A stretch of DNA of 53,839 nucleotides, taken from CAYYGL01 sp964471235. Its GTDB lineage: Bacteria; Calditrichota; Calditrichia; RBG-13-44-9; J075. Location: NCBI GenBank assembly GCA_964471235.1, contig CAYYGL010000006.1, forward strand, positions 1-53,839, in the 5' to 3' direction. The notes beneath the pieces were generated by a model. It searched no databases and was not told where the DNA came from. It saw nothing but the letters and a program-made list of their open reading frames with translations. Below, piece after piece: positions 19,635-29,662 of the stretch. Each line of letters starts with the position of its first letter. Position 1 is the stretch's first letter. A program made the position numbers and the translations under genes.

Positions 19635-20639
19635 ATGAGAATTGTGGTTTTATTAGGCGGCACTTCCGCCGAACGAGATGTCTCCATTGTAACCGGTATT
19701 GCAATCGCAAGGGCTTTGGAGGAAAATGGGCATACGGTTCAAGCCATTGATTGCGCGTATGGGAACCGATCAATTGATTTTCGTATCATGGATGATTCCG
19801 GAGTGATACGTGTGGAACCTTCGGATATTGAGTCTCAAAGGCAACTCCTCGATCGGAATATTTTCAAAACGATTGATTACCTGTTAGAAGAAGGTGTGGA
19901 TGTGGTTTTCAATGCGTTGCATGGGGGATATGGAGAAGATGGTCGCCTATCGGCATTGCTGGAGATGGCGGGCATTCCGTATACCGGCAGTGGTCCGTTG
20001 GCAAGCGCCCTGGGGATGAATAAGCATCTTTCCAAAATTCTGTTCCGGGCGGGTAATATTCCCACTGCGGATTGGATAACCCTATCCTCCACAGAAGAGG
20101 TCGATACCGGCAAGATCGAACTGCTGGGACTGCCTCTGGTTGTAAAACCGAATCAACAAGGCTCCACGGTGGGATTGACTATCATTAGTGATCTGGCGGC
20201 ACTTCTCCCGGCGCTGGAAAAAGCATTTCAATACAGTCAAACCGCAATTGTTGAACAATATATCCCGGGGCATGAGATAACCGTGGCAATATTAGGCAAC
20301 CAGCCGTTACCAGTAATTGAGATTATTCCCCAAAGCGGTTTGTATGATTATGAAGCCAAATACCAGAGTGGGAAAACGGATTATGAAGTGCCGGCGAAGC
20401 TGCCTCCCCGGGTCAGCGAGTCTATTCAAAAGGCTTCAATTTTAGCATTTCATGCCCTCGGATGCCGGGGTTATGGCCGGGTCGATTTACGGCTCCGGGA
20501 TGACCACCAGTTTTTTTGCCTGGAAGTGAATACCCTGCCGGGCATGACACCCACCAGCCTGGTGCCCAAAGCTGCCAAAGCGGTGGGGATTTCTTTTAAC
20601 GAGTTGGTAGAGAGGATAGTGGAATTGGCGGTTGAATAA
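19635..20639 (+). CDS. ddl: D-alanine--D-alanine ligase
   Basis: The 334-residue ATP-grasp enzyme joins two D-alanines for peptidoglycan precursors in the cytoplasm. Visible hallmarks are the N-terminal MRIVVLLGGTSAERDVS with Glu15-like SxE, the substrate loop FNALHGGYGEDGRL, the ATP-binding LPLVVKPNQQGSTVGL, the metal-binding end FFCLEVNTLPGMTPTSLVPKAA and GYGRVDLRL. The start at 19635 matches the normal Ddl N-terminus; an upstream in-frame start at 19542 would add a 31-residue tail with no family match. Length is normal. It is isolated from any mur cluster, which is unusual but not rare, and sits directly left of the peptide-export island. Confidence 0.95.
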   Translation: MRIVVLLGGTSAERDVSIVTGIAIARALEENGHTVQAIDCAYGNRSIDFRIMDDSGVIRVEPSDIESQRQLLDRNIFKTIDYLLEEGVDVVFNALHGGYGEDGRLSALLEMAGIPYTGSGPLASALGMNKHLSKILFRAGNIPTADWITLSSTEEVDTGKIELLGLPLVVKPNQQGSTVGLTIISDLAALLPALEKAFQYSQTAIVEQYIPGHEITVAILGNQPLPVIEIIPQSGLYDYEAKYQSGKTDYEVPAKLPPRVSESIQKASILAFHALGCRGYGRVDLRLRDDHQFFCLEVNTLPGMTPTSLVPKAAKAVGISFNELVERIVELAVE

Positions 20640-21063
20640 ATGAGATCTTAAAAAAATTTAAAAAAAATATTTCACCATTCCCTACATACTCTTTTTACTC
20701 AAAGATAAATATAGCTAAAGAAGTATCTCCTGCCATAATGTTCTTAGCTTGAAGTGACTCAATTTACTTTTCGCGCATTTTTACCCGGAATAGAAAAATC
20801 TCTCTATTAAAAGAGCCGCAACTCTATCTACCCTATCCTTCCAATAGTATGCTTTTTTACCAATACCTTGTTTTTCAAATACATTAGGTAAGTAATTTTC
20901 TGGATTCAATTTTAGGTACATATTTTGTTTAAAAAAAGTGGGATTGGTGTAGTTAAGATGCATCTGTGTCTATCTGCTGCAAACAACAGTTCTTTAACAG
21001 ATGACTGTGGTAGGCATTCTAATACATCAACTAAAACCGGACCAAGCTATTAAGGTGCATGCC
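20640..21063. other. Intergenic region at the left edge of the peptide locus
   Basis: The spacer is A+T-rich and has no terminator hairpin after ddl. A minus-strand 60-codon frame (20781-20963) has no ribosome site and no recognised family. The TolC gene presumably has its promoter here, but I found no convincing -35/-10 or -24/-12 pair. Confidence 0.5.
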
Positions 21064-22629
21064 ATGTTGTGTTATGAGAATAAAAAATCGGGGATAATTT
21101 TTGATAAGTCTTTAAGCTCAATACTCGTTATGTGTTTTTATTTGGCTTCTGCTATTATTAACGCTCAATCATCACTAAGCCCTGGTATTGGGTTAGCTGA
21201 AGCTGTAGAGATAAGTCTTAACAAAAATCCTTCTATATTATTAGCAGCTGAACAGGTTGTTTTTCAAGAAGCATCTTTACAAAGAGCTTCCGGAGTGTTT
21301 GAATTGCAATTAACCTCAAGTTTTGTAATGGGGAGGGAGAGAACTCCTTTGTTACGAACAGAGAGAGTTAATGGTATTAATGAATTAATAACTGATCAAA
21401 CTAATTATTCCTTGAATCTCACAAAACTTCTCCGTTCGGGTATTGGATTAAGTACAACTATACAGATGAATCGTGTAACGGATCAGTTTCGGAACAGCAC
21501 GACTCCAAATTATGGAGGAATTAATTTTTTGGTTCAAATACCACTGTTAAAAGGAAGGGGACAAAAAGTTGTTACTGCCAGTGAAACTGCAGCAAGATAT
21601 AACTATGAAAATAGTGTTTTAAATCGGTATCATACAACATCACAGATTGTGTATAACACGGTCCGAGCATATTGGAATTATGTTGCGGCTACCAAACAAC
21701 TTGAGATTCTTAAAGAATCGGAAAAACGTTCCAGGGAGTTGGTTAATGAAACTCGAATTTTGGTAGATGCCGGTGAACGTCCCCAGGCAGAACTTCAACA
21801 ACCACTTGCAAACCTGGCGGATAAAACGGCTTCACGGATTGTTGCTGAACAAACACTTTATAAAGCACGGCAGAATTTAGGTCTGGTGATGGGGCTTACC
21901 CTGGACGATATCCTTAAAATTCAATTTCCGTTAGACAATTTTCCACAGATCGAGAATACAATTGATTCAATCGGCACAGAAATTTTAATAAAAAAGGCGT
22001 TACAAAACCGGGCTGATTTTCTGGCTTCAAAGAACACCCAGAAATCAACTCAGGTTTTATGGGAGGCTGCAATATCAAACACCCACCCGCAGATTGATTT
22101 GGATTTTAAATTGGGCTATACCGGGTTGGATGAGGGAAAAAATCCTGATCAGCTTTTTACAGCATTTAGCACAAATAGGACAGGGGCTAATATTTCTACC
22201 ATTTTGAAATTTACCTTACCAACCAAATCATTCTATGGAGCGGCATTACAGCAGAATGCCCAATATCAACAAAGTGTAATTCGTTCAAAAGATTTGTCAC
22301 GTACAATCCGCTCAGAAGTTATGGTAGCAATTAATGATTTAAAACAAAGTGCTCATCAATTAACGAAATCGCAAGAAGCAATCACCCTCTATCGTACCGC
22401 AGTACGAAACGAGGAGCAAAAATTACAACAGGGACTTTCTACAATTATCGAATTGCTTTTTACAGAGGACAGATTAACAAATGCATTATTAAATATGACT
22501 TCTGCTCAATTGAACTATGCAAATGCAATTGCCAATGTAAGATTTCAGACCGGGACCTTGCTAACTATTAGAGGAGGAGAAATCTCCATTCAACAGAAAA
22601 ATTTAATTACTATTCCTGATAATAAATAA
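21064..22629 (+). CDS. TolC family outer-membrane efflux protein
   Basis: The protein has 521 residues from the ATG at 21064 (AAGGTG eight bases upstream); a further in-frame ATG at 21001 has no ribosome site. A signal peptide follows a long N-region (SSILVMCFYLASAIINAQSS, ~16-35). The TolC/OEP repeat pattern follows: GIGLAEAVEISLNKNPSILLAAEQ at the first helix, long coiled helices at ~185-260 and ~425-485, and beta strands at 65-110 and 335-385. It would form the outer-membrane duct for the HlyD/ABC exporter encoded directly downstream (12-base gap), completing a one-step route from cytoplasm to medium. The gene is A+T-richer than the left flank, as is the whole island. Confidence 0.88.
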   Translation: MLCYENKKSGIIFDKSLSSILVMCFYLASAIINAQSSLSPGIGLAEAVEISLNKNPSILLAAEQVVFQEASLQRASGVFELQLTSSFVMGRERTPLLRTERVNGINELITDQTNYSLNLTKLLRSGIGLSTTIQMNRVTDQFRNSTTPNYGGINFLVQIPLLKGRGQKVVTASETAARYNYENSVLNRYHTTSQIVYNTVRAYWNYVAATKQLEILKESEKRSRELVNETRILVDAGERPQAELQQPLANLADKTASRIVAEQTLYKARQNLGLVMGLTLDDILKIQFPLDNFPQIENTIDSIGTEILIKKALQNRADFLASKNTQKSTQVLWEAAISNTHPQIDLDFKLGYTGLDEGKNPDQLFTAFSTNRTGANISTILKFTLPTKSFYGAALQQNAQYQQSVIRSKDLSRTIRSEVMVAINDLKQSAHQLTKSQEAITLYRTAVRNEEQKLQQGLSTIIELLFTEDRLTNALLNMTSAQLNYANAIANVRFQTGTLLTIRGGEISIQQKNLITIPDNK

Positions 22630-22641
22630 GGGGTTCGAATT

Positions 22642-23898
22642 ATGCAGCATCGTTTATATCGGAAAGCGGCATTGGAAAAATTATCTTCTCCTGAACAGCT
22701 AGATATGCTGATGCAAGTAACAACCCCTAAAGGGTGGTTGTCCTTGTTTGCCATAGGCAGTATCATTCTAATAACGGTTGTGTGGAGTATTTTAGGCAGT
22801 ATCCCAACAAAAGTACAAGGGCAGGGAATTCTTGTTAAAAAAGGGGGAATATATGACATTGTTCCTTTAGCCTCCGGTCAATTAGTTGAACTATCTGTTA
22901 ATGAAGGAGATTATGTAGAAGAAGACCAGGTTGTCGCCAGAATTGCTCAGCCTAAGTTAATCGAAGAAATCAACAAAGCCCGGGCACGGTTGGATGAGTT
23001 AAAAACTCAATTTGAAGAGAAAAAACACTTTACTCAAAAAGAAATGAAACTCAATGAAGAGTTTCGAAAAAAGCAAAGTGTAAATTTAAAATTTTCAATT
23101 CAGGTCTCTCAAGAAAGATTAAAATGGTTGACGGAGAAAATCACTGTACAGGAAAAATTGTTGGCACAAGGGCTCATCACCAGACAGACATTGCTTAATA
23201 CCAAGCAATCCTATTATTCAACAAAAGAGGAAATAGAACGAATCCGAAATGAATTAAATCAAATCAGTATTAAAAGACTCGCTGAAAAAAATCGAACCCA
23301 ACAAGAAATGTTAAATGGGCAAATACAAATAAACGAGGCGGAAAGATCCTTAAGACAATTGGAGAGAGAGTTAGAGTTATCTTCTAAAGTAGTCAGTCCT
23401 TATTCCGGAAGGATACTAGAAGTGCTTGCGGATGAAGGCAACGTGGTAAATATAGGATATCCCATTCTCCGGATAGAATTGAACGGTGATAAAAGTGAAA
23501 ACCTGGAGGCGGTCGTTTTTGTATCCCCGGGAGAAGGAAAAAAAATACAGCCCGGAATGCAAATTCAGATTGAGCCCAGCACCGTTAAACGTCAAGAGTT
23601 TGGGTTTATTTTAGGTAAAGTAATTCAAGTCGCCGAGTTTCCGTCTACCCCACAAGGTATGATGAAGGTGCTAAAAAACAAGCAATTGGTAGCAGAATGG
23701 GCAAAAGAGGGGGCCCCGTTTGAAGTACATGCCGAATTAGTACGAGATCCAAACTCTGAAAGTGGTTACAAGTGGTCATCAAAAGGACCGCCCGGAAAAA
23801 TATATAGTGGCACAATTTGTAATAGCTCGATTATCGTGCGAGAGCAGAAACCTATTAGTATGGTTATCCCATTAATTAAAGAATATACGGGGATTTAA
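22642..23898 (+). CDS. HlyD-type membrane fusion protein, NHLM/NHLP bacteriocin type
   Basis: The 418-residue periplasmic adaptor has a short cytoplasmic N-terminus containing RKAALEKLSSPEQLDMLMQV, typical of the NHLM secretion protein family, and one membrane helix (~31-52). A lipoyl-like strand pair follows (IVPLASGQLVELSVNEGDYVEEDQ split around a long coiled coil, ~100-245), then SPYSGRILEVLADEGN and a beta-barrel domain to the end. It should bridge the ABC exporter and the TolC protein. AAGGGG lies eight bases before the ATG. Gene order TolC-HlyD-C39 ABC-ABC is the usual one for this export type. Confidence 0.92.
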   Translation: MQHRLYRKAALEKLSSPEQLDMLMQVTTPKGWLSLFAIGSIILITVVWSILGSIPTKVQGQGILVKKGGIYDIVPLASGQLVELSVNEGDYVEEDQVVARIAQPKLIEEINKARARLDELKTQFEEKKHFTQKEMKLNEEFRKKQSVNLKFSIQVSQERLKWLTEKITVQEKLLAQGLITRQTLLNTKQSYYSTKEEIERIRNELNQISIKRLAEKNRTQQEMLNGQIQINEAERSLRQLERELELSSKVVSPYSGRILEVLADEGNVVNIGYPILRIELNGDKSENLEAVVFVSPGEGKKIQPGMQIQIEPSTVKRQEFGFILGKVIQVAEFPSTPQGMMKVLKNKQLVAEWAKEGAPFEVHAELVRDPNSESGYKWSSKGPPGKIYSGTICNSSIIVREQKPISMVIPLIKEYTGI

Positions 23899-23926
23899 GC
23901 AATAGTTAGCTATTGAGGAATTATAA

Positions 23927-26212
23927 ATGAAATATCTCCGAAAGAGCTCCACAGCAGATTCTAAGCCATCGCACTCTTCTTTAAAAGAACGAAAGAAATG
24001 GATAAAATTCCTGAATGTAATTCTCCGGAAATTGTGGGAAACGACTTCTGTCTTTCGGAAAAAACGAGTGCGAACCCCAACAGTGTTACAGATGGAAGCT
24101 GTCGAATGTGGGGCTGCAGCACTTGGTATCGTTTTAGGGTATTGGGGTCGAATGGTGCCCCTTGAGGAATTACGGATTGCCTGTGGGGTTTCTCGTGATG
24201 GCAGTAAAGCCAGTAATATGTTGAAAGCAGCTCGGGAATATGGACTGATTGCAAAGGGATTTAAGAAAGAACCGGAAGAATTAATTGGATTCCGACTGCC
24301 GGTTATTATTCATTGGAATTTTAACCATTTTTTAGTGTTGGAAGGATTTGGGGATGGGATCGTTTATTTAAACGATCCGGCTACCGGGCCTCGCGTCGTC
24401 TCCGATGAAGAATTTGATCAATCGTTTACCGGCATTGTCCTAACTTTCAGCCCCGGGGACAACTTTGTTAAAAACAAAGAAATACCCGGTTTGTTTTCCA
24501 ATTTAGGAAAGCGTCTTTCTGGTTCCGAAGTTGCTTTATTCTTTGTTATTTTCGCCGGCTTATTTTTAGTGATACCGGGTTTGTTAATCCCAACTTTTAC
24601 AAAAGTTTTTGTAGATAACATCTTGGTGAAGCAAATGCAAGACTGGGTTAAGCCACTGATAATTGGTATGGGAATAACAGCGTTGATTCGGGCGGCTTTA
24701 ACCGGTATACAGAAATATTATTTGCTCCGCTTTGAGACGAAATTGGCTTTGGAAACTTCGAGCAAGTTTTTTTGGCATGTATTGCGCTTACCGATGGAAT
24801 TCTTTATGCAACGGTTTGGGGGCGAGATTGGAAGTCGGGTAGCAATTAATGATCGGGTAGCACAATTGCTGTCGGGAGAATTGTCAACTACAATGATCAA
24901 TAGTTTGATGATTGCATTTTACGCCATTGTAATGTTCCAGTATGATGTTTTCTTAACCGGGGTAAGCATTTTTTTTGCGATACTCAACATAGGGGCACTT
25001 CGGTATGTATCCCGAAAACGAAAGGATGGAAATAAACGCCTTTTGCAAGAACGGGGGAAGTTAATGGGCACCTCGATGGCAGGGATTCAGATTATAGAGT
25101 CTTTAAAAGCCAGCGGTCGTGAAACAGACTTTTTTTCTCGCTGGTCCGGCTATCAAGCGAAAATGTTAACATCTCAACAGCAATTGGATTTTTATACCAA
25201 CTTATTGTCAGCGGTGCCTCCCATGTTGTCTGCTATTAATACTGCGGCTATCTTGGCAATTGGTGGTTTACGGGTAATGGATGGATATTTGACAATAGGG
25301 GGCTTAATCGCTTTTCAAACGCTAATGGCAAGTTTTATTACCCCTATCAATATGATGGTGAACCTGGGCAGCACACTTCAGGAGGTAGAGGGGGATATGA
25401 ATCGTCTGGATGATGTGCTTCGCTACCAGGTAGATTCTCAATTTCGGGAGGAGGAAAAAAATGCCACGCATGATTTTGAACATACTGTAAAACTTTCCGG
25501 TAGCTTGGAATTACGTAATATAACTTTTGGGTATAGCCGTTTAGAACCACCGTTAATTGAGAACTTTAACCTGTTGTTAAATCCTGGTGACCGAGTAGCC
25601 TTGGTAGGCGGAACCGGAAGCGGGAAATCGACCATCGCCAAAATCGTAGCTGGTTTATATGAACCCTGGGAAGGTGAGATCCTGTTGGATGGAATACCGG
25701 TTTCGGAAATTCCTCGCCCGATTTTAAATAATTCTTTGGCAATGGTTGATCAGGATATTTTCCTTTTTGAAGGGAGTGTCCGTTCCAATCTTACGTTATG
25801 GGATTATAATATTCCAGAATCTAACATTTTACGGGCAGCAAAAGACGCCTGTATTCATGAAGATATCGCCGCCCGCCCGCATGGCTATGAAAGTATCATC
25901 GAAGAAGGGGGGAGGAATTACAGCGGTGGACAACGGCAACGATTGGAAATTGCACGTGCACTGGCTATCAATCCATCCATAGTAATCTTGGATGAAGCCA
26001 CCAGCGCCCTAGATCCGCTTACGGAAAAACGAATCGACAGTCATTTAAGAAGGCGAGGATGTACCTGTTTAATTATCGCGCACCGTCTTAGCACAATCAA
26101 AGATTGTGATGAAATTATTGTGCTTGACCAGGGAAAAGTCGTTCAAAGAGGGACTCATGAGGAATTAAAAGAACTGGAAGGTATGTACACTGACTTGATC
26201 AATGCTCAATAG
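23927..26212 (+). CDS. NHLP-type peptidase/permease/ATPase ABC exporter (C39)
   Basis: The 761-residue fusion protein has an N-terminal C39 cysteine peptidase (~45-180), six membrane segments (~200-480) and an ABC ATPase (~525-755). The C39 triad is complete: Cys61 in QMEAVECGAAALG, His134 in HWNFNHFLVLEG and Asp150 in LNDPATGP. The ATPase has Walker A at 561-568 (GGTGSGKS), signature YSGGQRQRLEIARA and Walker B VILDEATSALD. C39 domains cut peptide precursors after GG while exporting them, and four GG-ended precursors lie in this window. It overlaps the reading-frame extension of the next gene and is probably translated together with it. Confidence 0.95.
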   Translation: MKYLRKSSTADSKPSHSSLKERKKWIKFLNVILRKLWETTSVFRKKRVRTPTVLQMEAVECGAAALGIVLGYWGRMVPLEELRIACGVSRDGSKASNMLKAAREYGLIAKGFKKEPEELIGFRLPVIIHWNFNHFLVLEGFGDGIVYLNDPATGPRVVSDEEFDQSFTGIVLTFSPGDNFVKNKEIPGLFSNLGKRLSGSEVALFFVIFAGLFLVIPGLLIPTFTKVFVDNILVKQMQDWVKPLIIGMGITALIRAALTGIQKYYLLRFETKLALETSSKFFWHVLRLPMEFFMQRFGGEIGSRVAINDRVAQLLSGELSTTMINSLMIAFYAIVMFQYDVFLTGVSIFFAILNIGALRYVSRKRKDGNKRLLQERGKLMGTSMAGIQIIESLKASGRETDFFSRWSGYQAKMLTSQQQLDFYTNLLSAVPPMLSAINTAAILAIGGLRVMDGYLTIGGLIAFQTLMASFITPINMMVNLGSTLQEVEGDMNRLDDVLRYQVDSQFREEEKNATHDFEHTVKLSGSLELRNITFGYSRLEPPLIENFNLLLNPGDRVALVGGTGSGKSTIAKIVAGLYEPWEGEILLDGIPVSEIPRPILNNSLAMVDQDIFLFEGSVRSNLTLWDYNIPESNILRAAKDACIHEDIAARPHGYESIIEEGGRNYSGGQRQRLEIARALAINPSIVILDEATSALDPLTEKRIDSHLRRRGCTCLIIAHRLSTIKDCDEIIVLDQGKVVQRGTHEELKELEGMYTDLINAQ

Positions 26213-26222
26213 AGGGGTGTTT

Positions 26223-29159
26223 ATGAGTGACTTAACAAATCGGATACAACAAATTTTCGAAAAAAATGGGATTGTCGAATCGGTGGGGGGAAATTCTCCT
26301 TTTCTATTGGAGGATTCGGAGAATGTATGGTATATATGTTCTGGGAAAGTGGAGGTTTTTTCGGTAGAAATTAAAAATGGAAATCCCGTAGGGCAACGAC
26401 ATCACTTTTTTACAGCCTTCCCGGGACAGATGCTATTCGGAGGCGACTTTCAACAGATTGGAACCGGGTTGGGTTTATTAGCCGTGGGAACCCATGGGAC
26501 TCGTCTCATTCGTATGAAGATAACATTTCTCCGTACTCTTTTAACAAATTCCGAATTCATACCTTCCATTGCAGCCTGCATCGATTCCTGGGTAAAGGGA
26601 GTTTCGTATGGGGTCTCACGGGATATTAATCCACGTGTAGATTTTTTATTGGAACCAGGCGACAAAACTGGGGTGGAACCCAATCAAAAAGCCCGTTCCA
26701 GGAAAGGGGTTATCTGGATTGGTAATTCAACCGGAAAAGTGCTATTTATTGGGATGGAAGAAGTATCTTTTTTGGATAAGAACAAAATTTTTCCGCTTAC
26801 CCCGGAAACCTGGATTCAGGCAATAGACAGTATTCAATTTGATGTATTCGATACTGTCAAAGCGATGAAACATAACAATATTTGGGATACATTAGATACA
26901 TTTTATGAGGTGGTTTTATCCTGCGAATTTTATAATACCCGATTGATATCCGTTGATGAGTTCAACCATTTGCAACAGAAAGTGGATACGGAAGCCCTGA
27001 CCCGGGAAAATGCCCTGAGAAGTTTAGCCAGTATCCTCAAAGATGAAGACATTTATACGGTCGAAACGAATTTTGAACATCCCTTATTGGAAGCCTGTAA
27101 AATTGTTGGCAGGGAATTAGGAATTTCTATAAAGTCTCCACCAAAAAAGGATGAAAATGAATCCATTTTAACCAATCCATTAACGGAAATAGCTAAAACA
27201 TCCGGTTTTCGTGTTCGCCGGGTTCTACTTAAGGATGATTGGTGGCGGGTAGACAATGGACCGCTATTGGGATATTATGAAAAGGATCAGCAACCAGTTG
27301 CTTTAATCCCGCGTTCCCCCGGGCACTATGTAATTTATGATCCGGTTAATCAGACAAGAACATCTGTAACGAACCACGTGGCAAAAACCCTGTCACCAGT
27401 CGGATATCTTTTTTATCGACCCTTTCCACATCGGTGCCTGTCAATCAAGGATTTACTTCGGTTTGCGTTATTTCGTCAAAAAAAAGATATAAAAACGGTA
27501 ATATTTATGGGGTTGGCAATGGGAGGACTGGGTTTACTGGTACCCATTGCAACTGGAATTCTTATTGATACAATAATTCCCGGGGCAGACCGGGGGCAGT
27601 TGTTTTATATAACATTGGCACTTTTAACAGCAGCAATTGCTTCTGCGATTTTTTTTATTGTACGTTCTATCGCAATGTTAAGGATAGAAGCAAAAATGGA
27701 TTTTTCAACCCAGTCGGCAGTCTGGGATCGGTTGCTAGCATTACCCATTCCTTTTTTCCGGCAATTTTCAGCCGGGGACCTGGCAGTGCGTGCCAATGGG
27801 ATAAATGCCATTCGCCGCTTGCTTTCCAGTGTGACAGTAAATTCTATCCTGGGGGGAATCCTGGGGGTTTTTAACTTCTTACTATTATTCTATTATAGTT
27901 GGAAGTTAGCGTTGGTGGCTACCGGTTTAACATTCCTGTCCGTATTTGCAACCATTTTTACCGGGTATTTAAAGTTGATCTACCAACGTAAATTAATAGA
28001 AAAACAAGGTAAAATAGCCGGTTTGGTATTACAGTTTATTACTGGTATATCCAAGCTTCGGATTTCCGGAAGCGAAGGCAAAGCGTTTGGTGTTTGGGCG
28101 AAAGAGTTTACCGAGCAAAAAAAGATGGCGTTTAAATCCCGAATGTTCCAAAATGGTCTGGAAGTCTTCAATTCGGCATTTCCCCTTCTCTCGTCAATAA
28201 CGATTTTTTTATGTGTTTTGTATTTCATGCAAGAAGCGATAATGTCCGGGCAGCAACCGATGACGACCGGGCAATTTCTTGCCTTTAACGCAGCCTATAC
28301 GGCATTTATTAGCTCCGCTATTCTGCTTAGCCAGGGAGTAATTTCAGTGTTAAATGTTATTCCGCTTTTTGAAAGGATTTCTCCAATTTTAGAAACCTTA
28401 CCGGAGGTGGGTATTAACCGGGTATACCCTGGAAAATTAAACGGGGAGATTGAAGTGAGTCACTTATCTTTCCGCTATGAGTCCGATGGTCCCTTAATTT
28501 TGGATGATATATCTTTTCATGTTAATCCAGGTGAGTTTGTTGCGATTGTGGGGGCCTCCGGGTCCGGCAAATCAACTCTGTTACGCCTGCTTTTAGGATT
28601 TGAAGAGCCGGAATCCGGTTCCATCTATTATGATGGTCAGGATCTTGCGAATCTTGATATTCAGGCATTACGACAACAATTCGGCGTAGTTTTACAAAAT
28701 GGGAAATTGTTGCCGGGAGACATCTTTACAAATATTGTCGGCTCCTCGCTCTTAACCATAGAAGATGCCTGGGAAGCCGCCCGAATGGCAGGGATAGAAA
28801 ATGACATAAAACAGATGCCCATGGGTATGCATACGGTTATTAGTGAAGGGGGTGGTGGTATATCCGGTGGGCAGCGGCAAAGGCTGCTAATCGCCCGGGC
28901 AATTGTTGCCAAACCCGGAATCATTTTTTTTGATGAAGCTACCAGTGCCTTAGATAATCGTACCCAGGAAATTGTAACCTCCAGTCTGGATACTTTACAA
29001 GCCACGCGTATTGTTATTGCCCATCGCCTGAGCACAATTATTAATGCTGATCGTATAATTGTTTTAAAAGAGGGGCGAATCGTTCAACAAGGCACGTTTC
29101 AGGAATTGATGGAACACCCCGGGACGTTCCAGGAATTAGCAAAGCGTCAATTGGCATAA
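26223..29159 (+). CDS. NHLP bacteriocin-system ABC transporter, ATP-binding/permease partner
   Basis: The 978-residue protein is the second ABC half-transporter of the NHLP export pair. It has no C39 domain. Residues ~1-130 look like a cupin/cyclic-nucleotide-binding-type fold (FLLEDSENVWYICSGKVEVF), ~130-390 is a poorly conserved middle region, ~400-700 holds six membrane segments, and ~730-975 is the ATPase (Walker A near 777 GASGSGKST, SGGQRQRLLIARAI, IIFFDEATSALD). The ATG at 26223 follows AGAGGGG; a frame extension to 26202 overlaps the previous gene. It probably forms a heterodimer with the C39 protein. The N-terminal sensor-like fold may tie export to a small-ligand signal, which is not tested. 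Confidence 0.93.
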   Translation: MSDLTNRIQQIFEKNGIVESVGGNSPFLLEDSENVWYICSGKVEVFSVEIKNGNPVGQRHHFFTAFPGQMLFGGDFQQIGTGLGLLAVGTHGTRLIRMKITFLRTLLTNSEFIPSIAACIDSWVKGVSYGVSRDINPRVDFLLEPGDKTGVEPNQKARSRKGVIWIGNSTGKVLFIGMEEVSFLDKNKIFPLTPETWIQAIDSIQFDVFDTVKAMKHNNIWDTLDTFYEVVLSCEFYNTRLISVDEFNHLQQKVDTEALTRENALRSLASILKDEDIYTVETNFEHPLLEACKIVGRELGISIKSPPKKDENESILTNPLTEIAKTSGFRVRRVLLKDDWWRVDNGPLLGYYEKDQQPVALIPRSPGHYVIYDPVNQTRTSVTNHVAKTLSPVGYLFYRPFPHRCLSIKDLLRFALFRQKKDIKTVIFMGLAMGGLGLLVPIATGILIDTIIPGADRGQLFYITLALLTAAIASAIFFIVRSIAMLRIEAKMDFSTQSAVWDRLLALPIPFFRQFSAGDLAVRANGINAIRRLLSSVTVNSILGGILGVFNFLLLFYYSWKLALVATGLTFLSVFATIFTGYLKLIYQRKLIEKQGKIAGLVLQFITGISKLRISGSEGKAFGVWAKEFTEQKKMAFKSRMFQNGLEVFNSAFPLLSSITIFLCVLYFMQEAIMSGQQPMTTGQFLAFNAAYTAFISSAILLSQGVISVLNVIPLFERISPILETLPEVGINRVYPGKLNGEIEVSHLSFRYESDGPLILDDISFHVNPGEFVAIVGASGSGKSTLLRLLLGFEEPESGSIYYDGQDLANLDIQALRQQFGVVLQNGKLLPGDIFTNIVGSSLLTIEDAWEAARMAGIENDIKQMPMGMHTVISEGGGGISGGQRQRLLIARAIVAKPGIIFFDEATSALDNRTQEIVTSSLDTLQATRIVIAHRLSTIINADRIIVLKEGRIVQQGTFQELMEHPGTFQELAKRQLA

Positions 29160-29220
29160 AAAACATATAAGGTCTTCTGGTTTAAAATCAAATGTAAAAC
29201 TAAAAATCCAAGTAAATTTT

Positions 29221-29649
29221 ATGGGCAGGTCTTATCAACCGGTATCTTTAAGCGTTTCAAATAAGCTTGAAAATCTAAGTCTCATCAGCGACTTCATCCG
29301 AAATACAATGGCTGCCTGGGAGTTGGATGAGAATATGATTTTTGATGTCCATTTGGCGGTTGACGAGGCTTGCACCAATATCATCCAATATGCTTATCCG
29401 GATGACCAGGAAGGGGTAATCGATATTATTTGCACATTAACACAAAAAAGTTTTGTCATTACCATTAAAGACTACGGGCAGCCGTTCGATCCGTTATTAT
29501 TGGAAGACCCTACAGTAGATCAATCTTTGGAAGAGCGAGATGTTGGCGGGCTTGGAGTGTATTTTATGAAACAGCTAATGGATGAACTTCACTATCATTT
29601 TAAGGAGTTAGATGGTTATGAGGTGTTAACTCTGGTAAAATATATTTAA
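29221..29649 (+). CDS. RsbW/SpoIIAB-like anti-sigma serine kinase
   Basis: The 142-residue GHKL-type ATPase lacks a dimerisation/histidine domain. Its N-box HLAVDEACTNIIQYAYP and the G1 box DYGQPFDP mark the HATPase_c_2 family of RsbW/SpoIIAB switch kinases; the G2 region GGLGVYFMKQLMD is present. Such kinases phosphorylate a STAS protein and bind a sigma factor or other target. The STAS gene follows after 13 bases, and a phosphatase of matching type is encoded 160 bases further on. No sigma factor gene is present in the window. No ribosome site is clear before the ATG at 29221. Confidence 0.88.
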   Translation: MGRSYQPVSLSVSNKLENLSLISDFIRNTMAAWELDENMIFDVHLAVDEACTNIIQYAYPDDQEGVIDIICTLTQKSFVITIKDYGQPFDPLLLEDPTVDQSLEERDVGGLGVYFMKQLMDELHYHFKELDGYEVLTLVKYI

Positions 29650-29662
29650 CGGGAGAAGAAAG

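Noticed and set aside
19418..19687. 89-codon minus-strand frame overlapping the ddl start
   Set aside because: It overlaps the well-supported ddl N-terminus and lacks a ribosome site.
20781..20963. 60-codon minus-strand frame between ddl and the TolC gene
   Set aside because: No ribosome site and no family; the residue pattern is not convincing, although a remnant of a lost gene cannot be excluded.
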